In this document: positions 63,154 to 64,000 of the stretch, piece by piece
How positions within the stretch are numbered: the stretch's first letter is position 1
How the letters are laid out: each line of letters begins with the position of its first letter
The notes under the pieces: generated by a model
What the model was told of the DNA's origin: nothing
Database searches by the model: none
What the model saw: the letters and a program-made list of their open reading frames with translations, nothing else
Assembly: GCF_001865575.2 (NCBI RefSeq)
Contig: NZ_CP017565.2
Location: forward strand, 423,802 to 487,801
Length of the DNA stretch: 64,000 nucleotides
Reading direction: 5' to 3'
Source of the DNA: Paraburkholderia sprentiae WSM5005
GTDB taxonomy: Bacteria > Pseudomonadota > Gammaproteobacteria > Burkholderiales > Burkholderiaceae
Made by a program: the position numbers and the translations under genes

Positions 63154-64000
63154 TTTGCAGTTCCTCTCTTTTTATCAACGGTGAGACGATTTCCTCACGC
63201 TCACCATCTGTTTCTACGGTTTCCGATGGATAGCGCGTCGAACCGTAGAATACTCACCCCGCCGAAGAATTGCCATTTAAATCTGGCACCGAAAGTTAGC
63301 TGCGACGAAAAATCGCCGAATTTCTTTTATATTCAATGAGTTATGACAACGAATTTTGGGAGGCACCCACGAAAAATCGAGAACACTAGGCAGAAAAAGT
63401 CGACCCACCGGTTTCCGTGCACCCGCGCTAAACACAGAACACCTCACCTTAGCCCGCGCAAAGCAGCGATATTCCGGCCCCATTGGGGCGGACACACATT
63501 TCGCCTCACCTTAGATCGGTATTTTCATGTCGATCTTTTCGCCGAATTCACGCGGGCGCAGGCACCTAGCGCACCGGTCCGTCGGATCGATGCCTCTAAC
63601 CCATTGACCGAGGTCGGATCATCTGCGACCTCGCTGTTCCTTTTGCCCGGCGCTCCGGTTGTTAGTATTTATCAAAAAACAAAACTCACCAACAACTAAC
63701 GTGAACTGGCAGCCTCATATAAAACAATGACTTACGCTTGTAAGGTGAGGCGAAATGTGTCAAAGGTGATGTTAATTGAGCGCCTTGGTGAGGTGTTTAC
63801 CACTGCAAGGTGAGGCAAATTGATGGGCAAGGTGAGGCGTTTTAGCACCGATGGTGAGACGAATTGTGAAGATCGCGCGGGGAAAGGTGAGGTGTTCTGT
63901 GTCCGTCGCTCCCTAAGGTGAGGTGATCTGTGTTGACGTCGCACCTTCCCGTCGGTACCGTACCGGTCCAGAGATCTTTGACCGTGAGCTTGGGGGCCGC
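63154..64000. repeat. Iteron-rich replication origin (oriV), partial
   Basis: At least eight copies of a 19-bp iteron, consensus AAGGTGAGG(C/T)G(A/T)(A/T)(A/T)TGTGT, run rightward at 63742, 63763, 63785, 63807, 63829, 63851, 63884 and 63915, five of the steps being exactly 21-22 bp (two helical turns). Two more lie inverted at 63432-63450 and 63494-63512 and are exact reverse complements of the copies at 63884 and 63742. AT-rich patches occur at 63290-63345 and 63655-63730. The replication initiator that would bind them is not in the window; it is probably encoded just right of 64000. Confidence 0.85.

Noticed and set aside
63432..63933. Periodic 21-22-bp repeats as a CRISPR array
   Set aside because: Units are adjacent without unique spacers of 30-40 bp and lie beside parA; they fit iterons.

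Overview
The window looks like part of a secondary replicon (megaplasmid or chromid) of a Burkholderiaceae bacterium, most likely Paraburkholderia, Caballeronia or Burkholderia sensu lato. The reasons are the high-GC coding style, a Burkholderia-type RpoD, a urea/guanidine carboxylase operon of the betaproteobacterial type, and at the right end a parAB operon next to an iteron array and ParB-site-like palindromes. No rRNA, tRNA or CRISPR array was seen. The species call is inference.

Layout. 1-5 kb is worn DNA: the end of a YCF48-type protein, a truncated RibD-like reductase, a Sel1-type pseudogene broken at a G9 tract, and an intact protein with two similar putative HTH segments. 5.2-7.2 kb holds a full-length extra rpoD. 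7.4-10.2 kb is a decayed malonate cluster (madL fragment, intact madM, mdcG with an in-frame stop, mdcH frameshifted). 10.2-12.3 kb holds IS110 and IS6 remnants and half an acetyl-CoA synthetase gene.

12.4-26.7 kb is the metabolic core, a guanidine-assimilation region. A leftward operon (two urea-amidolyase-associated proteins, a urea/guanidine carboxylase, allophanate hydrolase, ABC permease and ATPase) and a rightward operon (ABC substrate-binding protein, metallo-beta-lactamase-fold hydrolase) are each preceded by a guanidine-I (ykkC) riboswitch. Between them lies a TIM-barrel isomerase plus 2-oxoglutarate/Fe(II) oxygenase operon with a divergent MarR regulator and two palindromic operators.

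26.8-31.1 kb is transposon debris (TnsA/TnsB-like pseudogenes, a solo IS6 end) and a histidine kinase whose N-terminus comes from an IS3-type OrfA. 31.5-37.1 kb carries a nitroreductase, an acyl-CoA ligase, a TetR regulator and a tannase-family esterase. A similar 26-bp operator-like site lies upstream of both the ligase and the esterase. 37-41.4 kb has an integrase fragment, a DUF1488 protein and an IS6 element with an IS5 element inserted near its left end. 42.2-44.6 kb is an RsbQ-like hydrolase coupled to a PAS/histidine kinase/receiver protein.

45.3-50.4 kb is a trio of tyrosine recombinases (RIT element) with 37-bp terminal inverted repeats. A second exact 97-bp copy of its right end lies 4.9 kb to the left and brackets two cargo genes. 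50.6-57.3 kb is a plasmid-maintenance zone: DUF1016 nuclease-like protein, HU, RES-Xre and ParDE toxin-antitoxin modules, a broken coiled-coil KfrA-like gene, and remnants of further DUF1016 copies. 58.3-60 kb is a damaged IS21 element. 60.7-64 kb holds two 17-bp palindromes (candidate parS), a terminator, parB, parA and an iteron-rich origin. The replication initiator gene is presumably just beyond the right edge.
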